Positions 1 through 6,385 are shown, counted from the stretch's first letter. The stretch: DNA of 6,558 nucleotides from AC-32 sp035455605 (GCA_035455605.1 DATIER010000206.1:1-6558), one strand, 5' to 3'. The notes: a model not told the origin generated them from the letters alone. Numbers and translations are program-made.

Positions 1-2
1 AG

Positions 3-437
3 CTCGTCCCGCACCCACTCGAGCTTGAGCTCCTTGCCGTTCCAGTCGACCGCTCGGCCGTTCATCAGGTCCTTGATCATCACGAGCCGCCGCTCGAACT
101 CGGCCACCTTGACCGGCTTGAGGCCGACGACGCGTCGCGACGAGTCGCCGCGGCCGATGCCCATCACGGCGCGGCCGTTCGAGACGTCGTGCAGCGTCGC
201 GTACCAGCTCGCCGTGATCGTCGGCTCGCGGATGCCGGGGTTCGTGACGCAGTGGCCGAGCCTGATCGTCTCCGTGTTGACGGCTGCGATCGGCAGCAGG
301 GCGTAGCTCTCCTGCCAGAGGATGTGGGAGTCGTACGTCCAGCCGTACTCGAAGCCGTTGCGCTCGCCGTTCTGCAGCACCTCGACGAGGCGCGTGTAGG
401 GCGGGTCCGGCAGGGCCGTCACACCGAAGCTCAGCAT
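3..437 (-). CDS. LLM-class flavin/F420-dependent oxidoreductase (N-terminal 145 residues, truncated by window edge)
   Basis: This is the N-terminal portion of a luciferase-like (LLM) TIM-barrel oxidoreductase; such enzymes use reduced F420 or FMN for hydride transfer or monooxygenation in the cytoplasm. The ATG at 437 is preceded by GGGAGGAG (443-450 on the plus strand), an excellent ribosome site. Family-like stretches are FGVTALPDPPYTRLVEVLQN near the start, YGWTYDSHILWQE (residues 31-43), LGHCVTNPGIREPTITA (60-76) and NGRAVMGIGRGDSSRRVVGL (87-106), the usual LLM block following the barrel's third and fourth strands. The YxWTxDSHxLWQE pattern resembles the F420-dependent CPS_4043-type subfamily (TIGR03842, from memory), related to methylenetetrahydromethanopterin reductase. 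Full members are about 330 residues, so more than half lies outside the window. It is the fourth gene of the leftward unit, 46 bp after the MFS gene. The LLM fold is clear; cofactor and substrate are inferred. Confidence 0.9.
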   Translation of the reverse strand, partial: MLSFGVTALPDPPYTRLVEVLQNGERNGFEYGWTYDSHILWQESYALLPIAAVNTETIRLGHCVTNPGIREPTITASWYATLHDVSNGRAVMGIGRGDSSRRVVGLKPVKVAEFERRLVMIKDLMNGRAVDWNGKELKLEWVRDE

Positions 438-442
438 GTCCA

Positions 443-450
443 CTCCTCCC
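443..450 (-). promoter_or_regulatory. Ribosome binding site of the LLM oxidoreductase gene
   Basis: On the minus strand this reads GGGAGGAG and ends five bases before the ATG at 437. It fixes the start of the LLM gene. It lies within the 46-bp gap after the MFS stop codon. No terminator is visible in that gap, so the LLM gene is probably read from the same transcript as the genes upstream of it. Confidence 0.8.
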
Positions 451-483
451 CGGTCGCTGGCAGGGGAATGAGCATACCGCCGC

Positions 484-1620
484 TCATGCGGGCACAGGAA
501 GCGCCGCCCGCCGGACCGGCAGGTACGCCAGCACGAACGCGACCGCGATCGCGGCGAAGCCCGCTCGGCCCTCTCCCGGCAGCGCGAAGGTCAGCCCGAC
601 GAGCGGCGTTCCGACGAGGATCACGAACGTCGCGCAGCTGTTGACGAAGCCGACGGCCGCACCGGGATCGTCCGGCCGGAACAGCTGCGCCCCCGCGAAG
701 GCCGCCGCGAACGGGATGCCCGCGGCGAGCCCGAGCAGCGCGGCGCCGACGACGCGCACGCCCAGCGGGAGGCTCAGCAGGAGGAGCACCGTCCCGGCCG
801 CGGCCGCCAGCATGCTCGCGCCGAGCAGCGCTCCCGCCCGGCGGGGCGCACGTTCCACGAGCCGGCCGCCGAGCGGACGGGTCACGAGGCCGCTGAGGAG
901 GGTCAGCGCCGCCACGGCTCCCGCGACGCCCCGGCTGTAGCCGTCGTCCCGGAGCAGCGACACCGCCCAGTTCCCCGCGACGACGCTCAGCCCGAAGGAC
1001 GCGCTGTGCGCGACGGCGAGCGGGTAGAGGCGCCGGTCGTGGACGACGTCGGCGATGCGCCCGCGCGCGAGCGTGCCGTGCCGGTGGTCGCGCGGGGCGA
1101 GCGGCAGGGCCGCGAGCACGGCCAGGGCGAAGACGAGGGCGGTCACGTACGGCGCCCGCCAGCCGAGCCCCGGCACGGCGAGCGGTACGACGGCGAGCGC
1201 GAGGCCGCCGCCGCCGACCCCCGACGCGCCGTACAGCCCCTGCGCCGACGCGGTCCCGACCGTGGCGCGCACGTAGTCGCTGCCGGCGACGAACCCGACT
1301 CCGGTCCCGAAGCCCGCGACGAAGCGGCCGAGGAGGCCGAGGGCGAACGAGGGCACGAGCAGCGCGATCACGTTCCCGGCGACGACCGCGGCGAGGGCCC
1401 ACACGCCGAGGATCCAGGCGCCGCGGCGGTCGACGAGCCTCCCGCCCGGGATCTGCATCGCCAGGTGGGTGACGAACAGCGCGGTCGTCAGGAAGCCGAT
1501 CGCCGCGAGCCCCACGCCATAGGCCTGCGCGAGGTCGTCCGCCGCCGGCCCGACGTTCGCGATGTTGAACCCGGCCGCCGCGCCGAGGGCGACGCCGGCG
1601 GCGGTGGGCGCGAGCCTCAC
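484..1620 (-). CDS. Major facilitator superfamily (MFS) transporter, about 12 membrane segments
   Basis: The 378-residue product is an inner-membrane secondary transporter. The hydrophobic profile fits 12 helices in two halves. The loop after helix 2 carries GGRLVDRRG (residues 59-67), the MFS motif A, and the matching loop of the second half carries RPLGGRLVERAPRR (248-261). Glycine-rich helices such as GRFVAGFGTGVGFVAGSDY (98-116) are typical. The cytoplasmic linker between halves, around PRDHRHGTLARGRIADVV (176-193), is basic. The GTG start at 1620 overlaps the upstream SDR stop as GTGA, and homology-like sequence begins directly after it, so translational coupling is likely. The frame stays open far upstream, but that is reading through other genes. 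Length is close to the usual 380-420. The subfamily looks like general NarK/CynX-type carriers. Substrate and direction (import or efflux of a pathway compound) are unknown. Confidence 0.88.
   Translation of the reverse strand: MRLAPTAAGVALGAAAGFNIANVGPAADDLAQAYGVGLAAIGFLTTALFVTHLAMQIPGGRLVDRRGAWILGVWALAAVVAGNVIALLVPSFALGLLGRFVAGFGTGVGFVAGSDYVRATVGTASAQGLYGASGVGGGGLALAVVPLAVPGLGWRAPYVTALVFALAVLAALPLAPRDHRHGTLARGRIADVVHDRRLYPLAVAHSASFGLSVVAGNWAVSLLRDDGYSRGVAGAVAALTLLSGLVTRPLGGRLVERAPRRAGALLGASMLAAAAGTVLLLLSLPLGVRVVGAALLGLAAGIPFAAAFAGAQLFRPDDPGAAVGFVNSCATFVILVGTPLVGLTFALPGEGRAGFAAIAVAFVLAYLPVRRAALPVPA
1617..1620 (-). promoter_or_regulatory. GTGA stop/start overlap coupling SDR and MFS translation
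   Basis: The SDR gene ends ATG TGA and the MFS gene begins GTG AGG within the same bases. Such four-base overlaps usually mean that ribosomes ending the first gene restart on the second, keeping the two proteins in proportion. No strong separate ribosome site was seen in the SDR tail, which fits coupling. Confidence 0.75.
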
Positions 1621-2318
1621 ATGCAGAGCCAGCCGCCGTCGACGGCCAGGTTGAGCCCGTTCACGGCGCGGTTCTCGAGCAGGAAGCGCGCGGCGCCGAC
1701 GGCCTCCTCCATCGTCACCAGGCGCCCGATCGGGGTGCGATCGACGAGCGCCTGCAGCCGCTCCGGCGGCATGTCCTTCCACTGGGGGCTGTCGCCCACG
1801 ATCGCCGGGTGGATGGCGTTGACGCGGATCGGCGCGAGCTCGATCACCAGCGTCCGCACGAGGCCGGTGACCCCGCCGTTGACGGTCGTGACGGTCGTCG
1901 AGCCGGGGTACGGCCGGTCGCGCGCGAGCCCGCCGTAGATGAGGATCGAGGAGTCGCCGCGCAGCTGCGGCAGCAGGGCGTGGATCACCTCGGTGTAGCC
2001 GACGAGCTTGAGCGTCACGAGCCGGAGCGCGGCGGCGATGTCGTACTCGCGGACGCTGTTCACGTCGCGCTCGATCGCCGCGAGCACGAGGGAGTCGATC
2101 TCGTCGAGGCCGCTCAGGCGGCCGGCGATCGTCTCCGGCTCGGCGAGGTCGAAGCCGATCCCGCGCGTGCTGCCGCCGAGCTCCCGCGCCGCCGTCTCGG
2201 CCCGCGCGGCGTCGCGCCCGGTGACGATGACGTCGCGGCCCTCGTCCGCGTACGACCGGGCGAGCTCGCGCCCCAGCCCCTGCGTCCCGCCCACGATGAC
2301 GACGCTGCCTGCAGCCAT
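1617..2318 (-). CDS. Short-chain dehydrogenase/reductase (SDR)-like protein with degenerate active site
   Basis: The 233-residue Rossmann-fold protein looks like a classical SDR. The dinucleotide loop is GGTQGLGRELA (residues 10-20), a variant of TGxxxGxG, and TGRD (33-36) after the second strand suggests NADP(H) preference. FDLAEPETI (56-64) matches the adenine-contact strand. The C-terminal half keeps GLVRTLVIELAPIRVNAIHP (152-171) and the closing NLAVDGGW. The catalytic positions look changed: NNAG reads LAAI (79-82), the Ser after strand 5 falls on Gly130, and YxxxK aligns to V143-T-T-V-N147. The protein may bind a nucleotide without ordinary SDR chemistry, or use other residues, for example Y137 in RPYPGS. 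The ATG at 2318 follows GGGAGAG. It is the second gene of the leftward unit and overlaps the MFS gene by four bases. The fold is near certain; the activity is open. Confidence 0.9.
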   Translation of the reverse strand: MAAGSVVIVGGTQGLGRELARSYADEGRDVIVTGRDAARAETAARELGGSTRGIGFDLAEPETIAGRLSGLDEIDSLVLAAIERDVNSVREYDIAAALRLVTLKLVGYTEVIHALLPQLRGDSSILIYGGLARDRPYPGSTTVTTVNGGVTGLVRTLVIELAPIRVNAIHPAIVGDSPQWKDMPPERLQALVDRTPIGRLVTMEEAVGAARFLLENRAVNGLNLAVDGGWLCM

Positions 2319-2344
2319 CTCGCTCTCCCGTGTCTCGAGGTGAC

Positions 2345-2377
2345 GGGCGCGGGCCGCCGCCGGGACGGCCCGCGCCC
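2345..2377 (-). terminator. Strong GC hairpin between amidohydrolase and SDR genes (possible attenuator or mRNA stabiliser)
   Basis: A perfect 12-bp inverted repeat, GGGCGCGGGCCG (2345-2356) and CGGCCCGCGCCC (2366-2377), flanks a 9-base loop in the 66-bp gap between the amidohydrolase stop and the SDR start. The stem begins seven bases beyond the stop codon. No run of T follows on the minus strand, so it is not a classical intrinsic terminator. It could give partial termination, or protect the upstream message from 3' decay so that the amidohydrolase is made in larger amount than the later genes. The structure is seen directly; its role is inferred. Confidence 0.55.
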
Positions 2378-2384
2378 CTGAGGA

Positions 2385-3752
2385 TCAGCCGGCCGCGACC
2401 GGCTCCGCCGCCCAATCCGGCAGCAGGCCACCCTTGGACAGGATCGCGTTCCGCGACTCGTCGAGCTTCCGGTAGACGCCGTCGAGGTCGTGCCCGACGA
2501 GCTCGCCGTTCCGCTTCACGGCACGGCCGGCGACGAAGACGGAGTCGACGTTCGAGGTGTCGGAGAAGACGACGATCGTGCCGACGGGATCGACCATCGG
2601 CGCGGTGTTGATCGCGTTCACCTTCAGCAGCACGATGTCCGCCTGCTTGCCCGGGGCGAGCGAGCCGACCTTCTCGTCGAGCCCGATCGTCCGCGCGCCG
2701 TCGATCGTCGCGAACTCGAGCACGTCGCGGTGCGTGAGCGTCGGCGCGAACGCGATGTCCGGCGTGTCGGTGAACTCGCAGATCCGATCGTAGGCGAGCG
2801 CCGTCCGCATCTGCGTGAACATCTCGCCGGGGACGCTGGAGACGACGTCGACGCTGAGCGACGGCCGGACGCCGCGGGAGAGCATCTTGCCGGTCGGCGG
2901 CGGGCCGTGCCCCATCAGCATCTCGACGTAGGGCGCGATCGAGGCCTTGCCGCCCGTCTCCGCGATCCAGTCCAGCTCCTGGTCGGTCAGGTCGGTCATG
3001 TGGATGTAGCAGACGTCCGGGCCCATCAGCCCGAGGTCGTGCATGTCCTTCACGGGCTCGTAGTGCAGGTTGTGGAGGCGCATGCCGACGTGGACGCTGA
3101 TCATGATCCCGAGCTCGCGCGCGAGCGCCCAATCGTGCTTCGCCACGTCGGCGCTCACGTTGCCGGGCTGGCGGGCTGCCATGGCGAGGGTGAGGAGGCC
3201 GTCGTCCGACGAGAAGTACGTCTCGCGGATCCGCCGGATGTCCTCCGGGTGGTTGAGCTCGCTCATCATCCACCACTCGCCGCCGGTCGGCATGCCGTTG
3301 GCGTAGACGGCCCGGATGCCGGCGTCCTTCAGGCCCTGGATCGCGGCGTCCGAGTGGTCGGGCGTGTTGCTGATGTGCGACCAGTCGAGCAGCGTCGTGA
3401 CGCCGGCGTTCAGCGCCTCGAGCGCGCCCGCGTAGTCCCCGATGTGGACGTCCTCGGGGCGGTAGTGGCCGCCGACGCTGCCGAGCATGACGGCGAAGTA
3501 GTGGTCGAGCGTGCAGCTCGGGAGGACGCCGCGGACCGGCGTCTGCCACGTGTGCCGGTGGGTGTCGACGAAGCCCGGCATCACGATCATGCCGTTCGCG
3601 TCGATCTCCTCCGCCTCGGACACCTCGAGGCCGCGGCCGATCTCGACGATGGCGCCGTCCTCGACGAGCACGTCCCCGTTCGGGATGTCGCCGACGGCGG
3701 GATCCATCGACACGACGAAGCCGTTGCGGATCAACAGGCGGTGCGAGCTCAT
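2385..3752 (-). CDS. Amidohydrolase, ATZ/TRZ (cytosine deaminase-like, COG0402) family
   Basis: The 455-residue product is a metal-dependent TIM-barrel hydrolase of the type that deaminates or dechlorinates N-heterocycles or opens amide rings. An N-terminal beta-sandwich strand (LLIRNGFVVSMDP) leads into MPGFVDTHRHTWQ (residues 58-70), giving metal ligands H65 and H67. Others are H221 (ISVHVGM), H251 (YIHMTDLTDQEL) and D302 (LSVDVV). The C-terminal GARTIGLDEKVGSLAPGKQAD (352-372) and DSVFVAGRAVKRNGELV close the sandwich, as is usual. Where related deaminases have HxxE after strand 5, this one has H221-V-G-M224, so the general acid/base Glu appears absent. The start is the ATG at 3752: AAGGAG sits nine bases upstream, while the GTG at 3770 immediately precedes that ribosome site. 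It is first in the leftward unit, behind a good promoter. The family is sure; the substrate is not known. Confidence 0.92.
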   Translation of the reverse strand: MSSHRLLIRNGFVVSMDPAVGDIPNGDVLVEDGAIVEIGRGLEVSEAEEIDANGMIVMPGFVDTHRHTWQTPVRGVLPSCTLDHYFAVMLGSVGGHYRPEDVHIGDYAGALEALNAGVTTLLDWSHISNTPDHSDAAIQGLKDAGIRAVYANGMPTGGEWWMMSELNHPEDIRRIRETYFSSDDGLLTLAMAARQPGNVSADVAKHDWALARELGIMISVHVGMRLHNLHYEPVKDMHDLGLMGPDVCYIHMTDLTDQELDWIAETGGKASIAPYVEMLMGHGPPPTGKMLSRGVRPSLSVDVVSSVPGEMFTQMRTALAYDRICEFTDTPDIAFAPTLTHRDVLEFATIDGARTIGLDEKVGSLAPGKQADIVLLKVNAINTAPMVDPVGTIVVFSDTSNVDSVFVAGRAVKRNGELVGHDLDGVYRKLDESRNAILSKGGLLPDWAAEPVAAG

Positions 3753-3820
3753 GACCCTTTTCTCCTTCACTCGCCGGATACGGGTGCGCGCGGCCCTCAG
3801 CGGCCGGCGCCTGTTCAGCG

Positions 3821-3850
3821 AGCATAAACGGGTGGCCGCCGACCAGTCAA
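3821..3850 (-). promoter_or_regulatory. Promoter of the leftward catabolic unit
   Basis: Read on the minus strand, TTGACT (3850-3845) and TATGCT (3826-3821) are separated by 18 bases. The first matches the housekeeping -35 consensus in five of six positions, the second matches the -10 in four of six. Transcription would begin near 3814, giving a leader of about 60 bases to the amidohydrolase ATG. The site lies in the most AT-rich stretch of the window. Confidence 0.55.
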
Positions 3851-3910
3851 CGGACTGCCGGGCCGTTAAGCATGAGTGAACGCAGTTGCCACATTTGCGT
3901 CATTGCGTTC
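3849..3910. promoter_or_regulatory. Candidate operator region between the divergent promoters
   Basis: The stretch between the two -35 boxes holds several short repeats. AACGG/CCGTT (3849-3853 and 3863-3867) overlaps the leftward -35 edge. GAACGCA/TGCGTTC (3878-3884 and 3904-3910) is a perfect 7-bp inverted repeat with centres 26 bases apart. TTGCGT occurs twice, eight bases apart (3895-3900 and 3903-3908). One regulator binding here could control both units. No regulator gene lies in the window. Repeats this short can occur by chance, so the call is tentative. Confidence 0.3.
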
Positions 3911-3918
3911 CGTGATAG

Positions 3919-3948
3919 TTGACACTTCCGGGTGCACCTGCTCAGAAT
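3919..3948 (+). promoter_or_regulatory. Promoter of the rightward ABC transporter unit
   Basis: TTGACA (3919-3924) is a perfect -35 box. CAGAAT (3943-3948), 18 bases further on, matches the -10 consensus in four of six positions, including the A at position 2 and final T. Transcription would start near 3955, about 30 bases before the GTG at 3984. This supports that start and argues against the upstream in-frame ATG at 3876, which would lie before the promoter. Confidence 0.6.
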
Positions 3949-3973
3949 GGACGCCTGACGGGGCTGCAGCTGC

Positions 3974-3980
3974 AAAGGAG
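3974..3980 (+). promoter_or_regulatory. Ribosome binding site deciding the permease start
   Basis: AAAGGAG ends three bases before the GTG at 3984. The spacing is short but acceptable, and no other start codon in this frame lies between the promoter and the first membrane helix. The ATG at 3876 has no comparable site. Confidence 0.65.
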
Positions 3981-3983
3981 CAG

Positions 3984-5054
3984 GTGAGCGCGCACGGTCG
4001 CACCGAGGGCGTCGTACTGCACGAAGGGCGCGGCCTGAGGTCGCTGCTCGCGGACGCGCTCGTCGGTGCCCGCTTCGTCCCGGTCTGGCTCGCGACGGGA
4101 GCGCTGCTCCTGATCGCCGCGATCATCGCGCCGGCGGCGCTCCAGAGCACCTCCTGGGCCTTCGTGCTCCCGTACATGACGGTGCTCGCGATCGCGGCGC
4201 TCGGCCAGATGCTCGTGATCATGCACGCGGGGATCGACCTCTCCACCCCGGGTGTAATGTTCCTCGGCGGCTACCTGATCGTCGGCGTCGGCCACCACTC
4301 CAACGGTCGCCTCGGGATCGCGATCCTCGCGTGCCTCGGCGTCGGCGTGCTCGTCGGCCTGGTGAACGGGATCCTCGTCGGGATCCTGCAGCTGAACCCG
4401 CTGATCGTGACGCTCTCGGTCGGGTACATCGTCGCGGCCGAGGGGCTGCGGTACGCGAACGGCCTCGCCGAGGCCGAGGTGCCGTCGCGGCTCTCGGACT
4501 TCGCCCAGAACCGGCCGCTCGGGATCAGCGCCGTCTTCTGGACCGGCGCCGCGATCACGCTCGCCGTCGCGTTCCTGCTCCGCTACACCGCGCCCGGCCG
4601 GCGCTTCCAGGCCGTGGGCGCGAACCCGCGCGCCGCGTGGATGGCCGGCATCCACGTGCGGGCGCACGTCGTCTTCGCGTACACGGCTGCCGGGACGCTC
4701 TACGCGCTGGCGGCGGTGCTGCTCGCCGGCGTGCGCGTCAGCGTCGACCCCGCCTTCGGCGCGTCGTACCTGCTCGCGCCGATCGCGGCCGTCGTGATCG
4801 CCGGCGCGTCGCTCGCGGGCGGCCTCGCCAGCGCGACCTCGACCTGGGTGGCGGCGCTCGCCCTCACGTTGCTGAACCAGATGCTTCTGATCCTGGGCAT
4901 CGCGACGGGCTGGCAGTTCATCGTCTTCGGCGCCGCGATCATCGTCGGAATGCTCATCTCGGGGGACCGGATCGCGTCGCTTCTCGGGCGGCTGTTGCGG
5001 CCGCGGGCGGCGCCGACGCGCATCGCTCCAGCGCTCGACCACGAATCAGGCTGA
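3984..5054 (+). CDS. ABC transporter permease, CUT2/ribose (RbsC-like) family
   Basis: The 356-residue membrane protein forms the channel of a type-I importer in the family that takes up ribose, xylose, galactose, autoinducer-2 and similar compounds (BPD_transp_2). About nine or ten hydrophobic segments run from residue 33 to 325. Family signatures are clear: GQMLVIMHAGIDLSTPGVM (74-92) matches the GqtlVI...GGIDLSVG block, and GRRFQAVGANPRAAWMAGI (205-223) matches the Gr.iyAiGgNpeAArlaGI block that contacts the ATPase. The GTG start has AAAGGAG just upstream and a TTGACA promoter before that. An ATG 108 bases earlier would add a non-membrane tail overlapping the promoter. It is first of the rightward unit; the binding-protein gene follows after 23 bases and an ATPase after that, an order unlike the rbs arrangement with the ATPase first. 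The family is certain; the substrate is not. Confidence 0.93.
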   Translation: MSAHGRTEGVVLHEGRGLRSLLADALVGARFVPVWLATGALLLIAAIIAPAALQSTSWAFVLPYMTVLAIAALGQMLVIMHAGIDLSTPGVMFLGGYLIVGVGHHSNGRLGIAILACLGVGVLVGLVNGILVGILQLNPLIVTLSVGYIVAAEGLRYANGLAEAEVPSRLSDFAQNRPLGISAVFWTGAAITLAVAFLLRYTAPGRRFQAVGANPRAAWMAGIHVRAHVVFAYTAAGTLYALAAVLLAGVRVSVDPAFGASYLLAPIAAVVIAGASLAGGLASATSTWVAALALTLLNQMLLILGIATGWQFIVFGAAIIVGMLISGDRIASLLGRLLRPRAAPTRIAPALDHESG

Positions 5055-5061
5055 AGCACCG

Positions 5062-5069
5062 AAAGGAGG
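5062..5069 (+). promoter_or_regulatory. Strong ribosome binding site of the substrate-binding protein gene
   Basis: AAAGGAGG lies eight bases before the ATG at 5078, the best-placed site in the window. High translation fits a binding protein, which is usually made in excess over its membrane partners. A second ATG at 5082 is out of frame and is not the start. Confidence 0.85.
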
Positions 5070-5077
5070 AGGGCACG

Positions 5078-6346
5078 ATGGATGTACCGAAGGTCAGCGA
5101 GAGGAGGCGGTGGCTGCTCGGCCTCGGCGTCACGCTGGTCGCGGTGGCGCTGCTCGCCGTCGCGGCCGCGTTCGGCGGCACCAACCGCACCACGTCGGCC
5201 GCGGCGACGCAGGCGAAGGCCAAGGGCGGCTACGGCGAGGTCTACAAGGCCGACCCGAAGGTCCTCGCGCACACGCTCTTCAACGCGAAGCTCCTGCCGC
5301 CCGCCGGCATGTCGCGCAACATCGCACTGGCCGCGTTCGGGCGCGCGAGCAAGAAGGTGAACTACAACCTCGCGCTCAAGTGCTGGAAGAACGACGGCTG
5401 CACGACCGGGACGAAGGGCAAGCTGACCGTCGCCTACGTCGAGCCGTTCGGCGAGAACGTGTACCGCCACATCTCGAAGATGGAGTTCATCCTCCAGGCG
5501 CTGACGTACCCGTCGATCGGCAAGATCATCTACCGGACGGCGCATTCGAACCTGAACCAGGCGCTCGCCGACTTCCGCGCGATGATCGCCCAGCACGTCA
5601 GCGCAATCGTCACGTACCCGGACTTCGCCGACGCGGAGCTGCCGGTGTTCAAGGAGGCGAAGAAGGCCGGCATCCCGGTGGCGACCTACGCGTGGGGCTA
5701 CGTCAGCGGCCCCGGCCAGAACTACACGACCGTCGTCGGCGAGAACGTCTGCAAGCTCGGCCGCGCGTACGCGAAGATCATGAACACGTACGTGAAGTCG
5801 GGCGACATCGCCTTCATGGGCGGCTTCCCCGGCAATCCACTCTCGGCGGGCTGGCAGAAGTGCGAGCAGCCGGCGCTGAACAAGAGCATCCACGTGGTCG
5901 CGAACGAGCCGACCAACTGGGACGCGTCGAAGGTGCAGCAGGTCGTCTCCGGCATCCTCGCCGCCCACCCGAACATCAAGGGGTGGAGCTATGAGTACGG
6001 CCTCGGCATGGCGCAGGGCGCGTTCGCGGCGTACAAGGCCGCGGGCAAGCCGTTCAACGCCGTGCTGACGCTCCGCACCGACGACGTGGGCATGGGCTGC
6101 GCCGCGAAGAAGCTGCACAACCCGAAGCTCAAGGTCTACTACTACACGGCCGGGAACTCGCAGATCCGCGTCGCGCTGACGGCGCTGATGATGCGGCTCA
6201 AGGGCGCGAAGATCCCGCCCAAGATCGTGTTCCCGATCCAGCTGCAGAACGAGGCGAAGCGCACCGAGTGCGTGAAGGGCTACCCGACGGAGGCGTCCGC
6301 CACCTCGCTCGTGCCGCTGTCGCTGCTGCACCGGATGTACCCGTAG
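5078..6346 (+). CDS. Sugar-type ABC transporter substrate-binding protein (RbsB-like, type 1 periplasmic fold)
   Basis: The 422-residue product is the extracytoplasmic receptor for the adjacent permease. Basic residues (SERRRW, 7-12) lead into a hydrophobic segment (13-32) and an Ala/Gly/Thr-rich stretch, consistent with a Sec signal peptide or anchor. No lipobox cysteine is present; the first Cys is at 102. The type 1 binding fold begins at KLTVAYVEPFGENVY (115-129). It continues through AMIAQHVSAIVTYPD (168-182), KKAGIPVATYAWG (195-207), GDIAFMGGFPGNPLSAGWQK (242-261) and VSGILAAHPNIKGWSYEY (290-307), all in usual family order. About 80 residues between the signal and the fold form an extension ending in C102-x5-C108. 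Further cysteines are at 225, 262, 341 and 398, so up to three disulfides are possible. RbsB-like proteins are near 300 residues, so this one is long. The ligand is unknown. The ATPase gene follows after 39 bases. Confidence 0.92.
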   Translation: MDVPKVSERRRWLLGLGVTLVAVALLAVAAAFGGTNRTTSAAATQAKAKGGYGEVYKADPKVLAHTLFNAKLLPPAGMSRNIALAAFGRASKKVNYNLALKCWKNDGCTTGTKGKLTVAYVEPFGENVYRHISKMEFILQALTYPSIGKIIYRTAHSNLNQALADFRAMIAQHVSAIVTYPDFADAELPVFKEAKKAGIPVATYAWGYVSGPGQNYTTVVGENVCKLGRAYAKIMNTYVKSGDIAFMGGFPGNPLSAGWQKCEQPALNKSIHVVANEPTNWDASKVQQVVSGILAAHPNIKGWSYEYGLGMAQGAFAAYKAAGKPFNAVLTLRTDDVGMGCAAKKLHNPKLKVYYYTAGNSQIRVALTALMMRLKGAKIPPKIVFPIQLQNEAKRTECVKGYPTEASATSLVPLSLLHRMYP

Positions 6347-6350
6347 GAGG
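6344..6350 (+). promoter_or_regulatory. Ribosome-site-like TAGGAGG overlapping the binding-protein stop codon
   Basis: TAGGAGG includes the stop codon of the binding-protein gene. No ATG, GTG or TTG lies at a usable distance downstream; the next likely start is the GTG at 6386, 35 bases away. It may be a remnant, chance, or a point that holds ribosomes for reinitiation on the ATPase gene. Confidence 0.3.
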
Positions 6351-6385
6351 TCTGCACGTAGCCGGATCCCGAGCAACCTAGAACG

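Noticed and set aside
447..467. Possible TCCCC/GGGGA hairpin near the LLM ribosome site
   Set aside because: Only five base pairs with an 11-base loop; too weak to call a regulatory structure.
484..3825. A single open frame of over 1100 codons on the minus strand covering the MFS, SDR and amidohydrolase genes
   Set aside because: Only its last 378 codons, in the MFS gene, look like protein. The rest is Arg/Ala/Gly-rich out-of-frame reading of the SDR and amidohydrolase genes, which stays open because stop codons are rare at this GC content. It is not a fusion.
2490..3827. Plus-strand open frame of 445 codons opposite the amidohydrolase
   Set aside because: Its product is a Val/Asp/Arg/His-rich mixture with no fold signal, as expected for the antisense of a GC-rich gene.
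4331..5077. In-frame upstream extension of the binding protein by 249 codons
   Set aside because: It is Arg-rich reading of the permease gene in another frame. The ATG at 5078 has AAAGGAGG and is followed directly by a signal segment.
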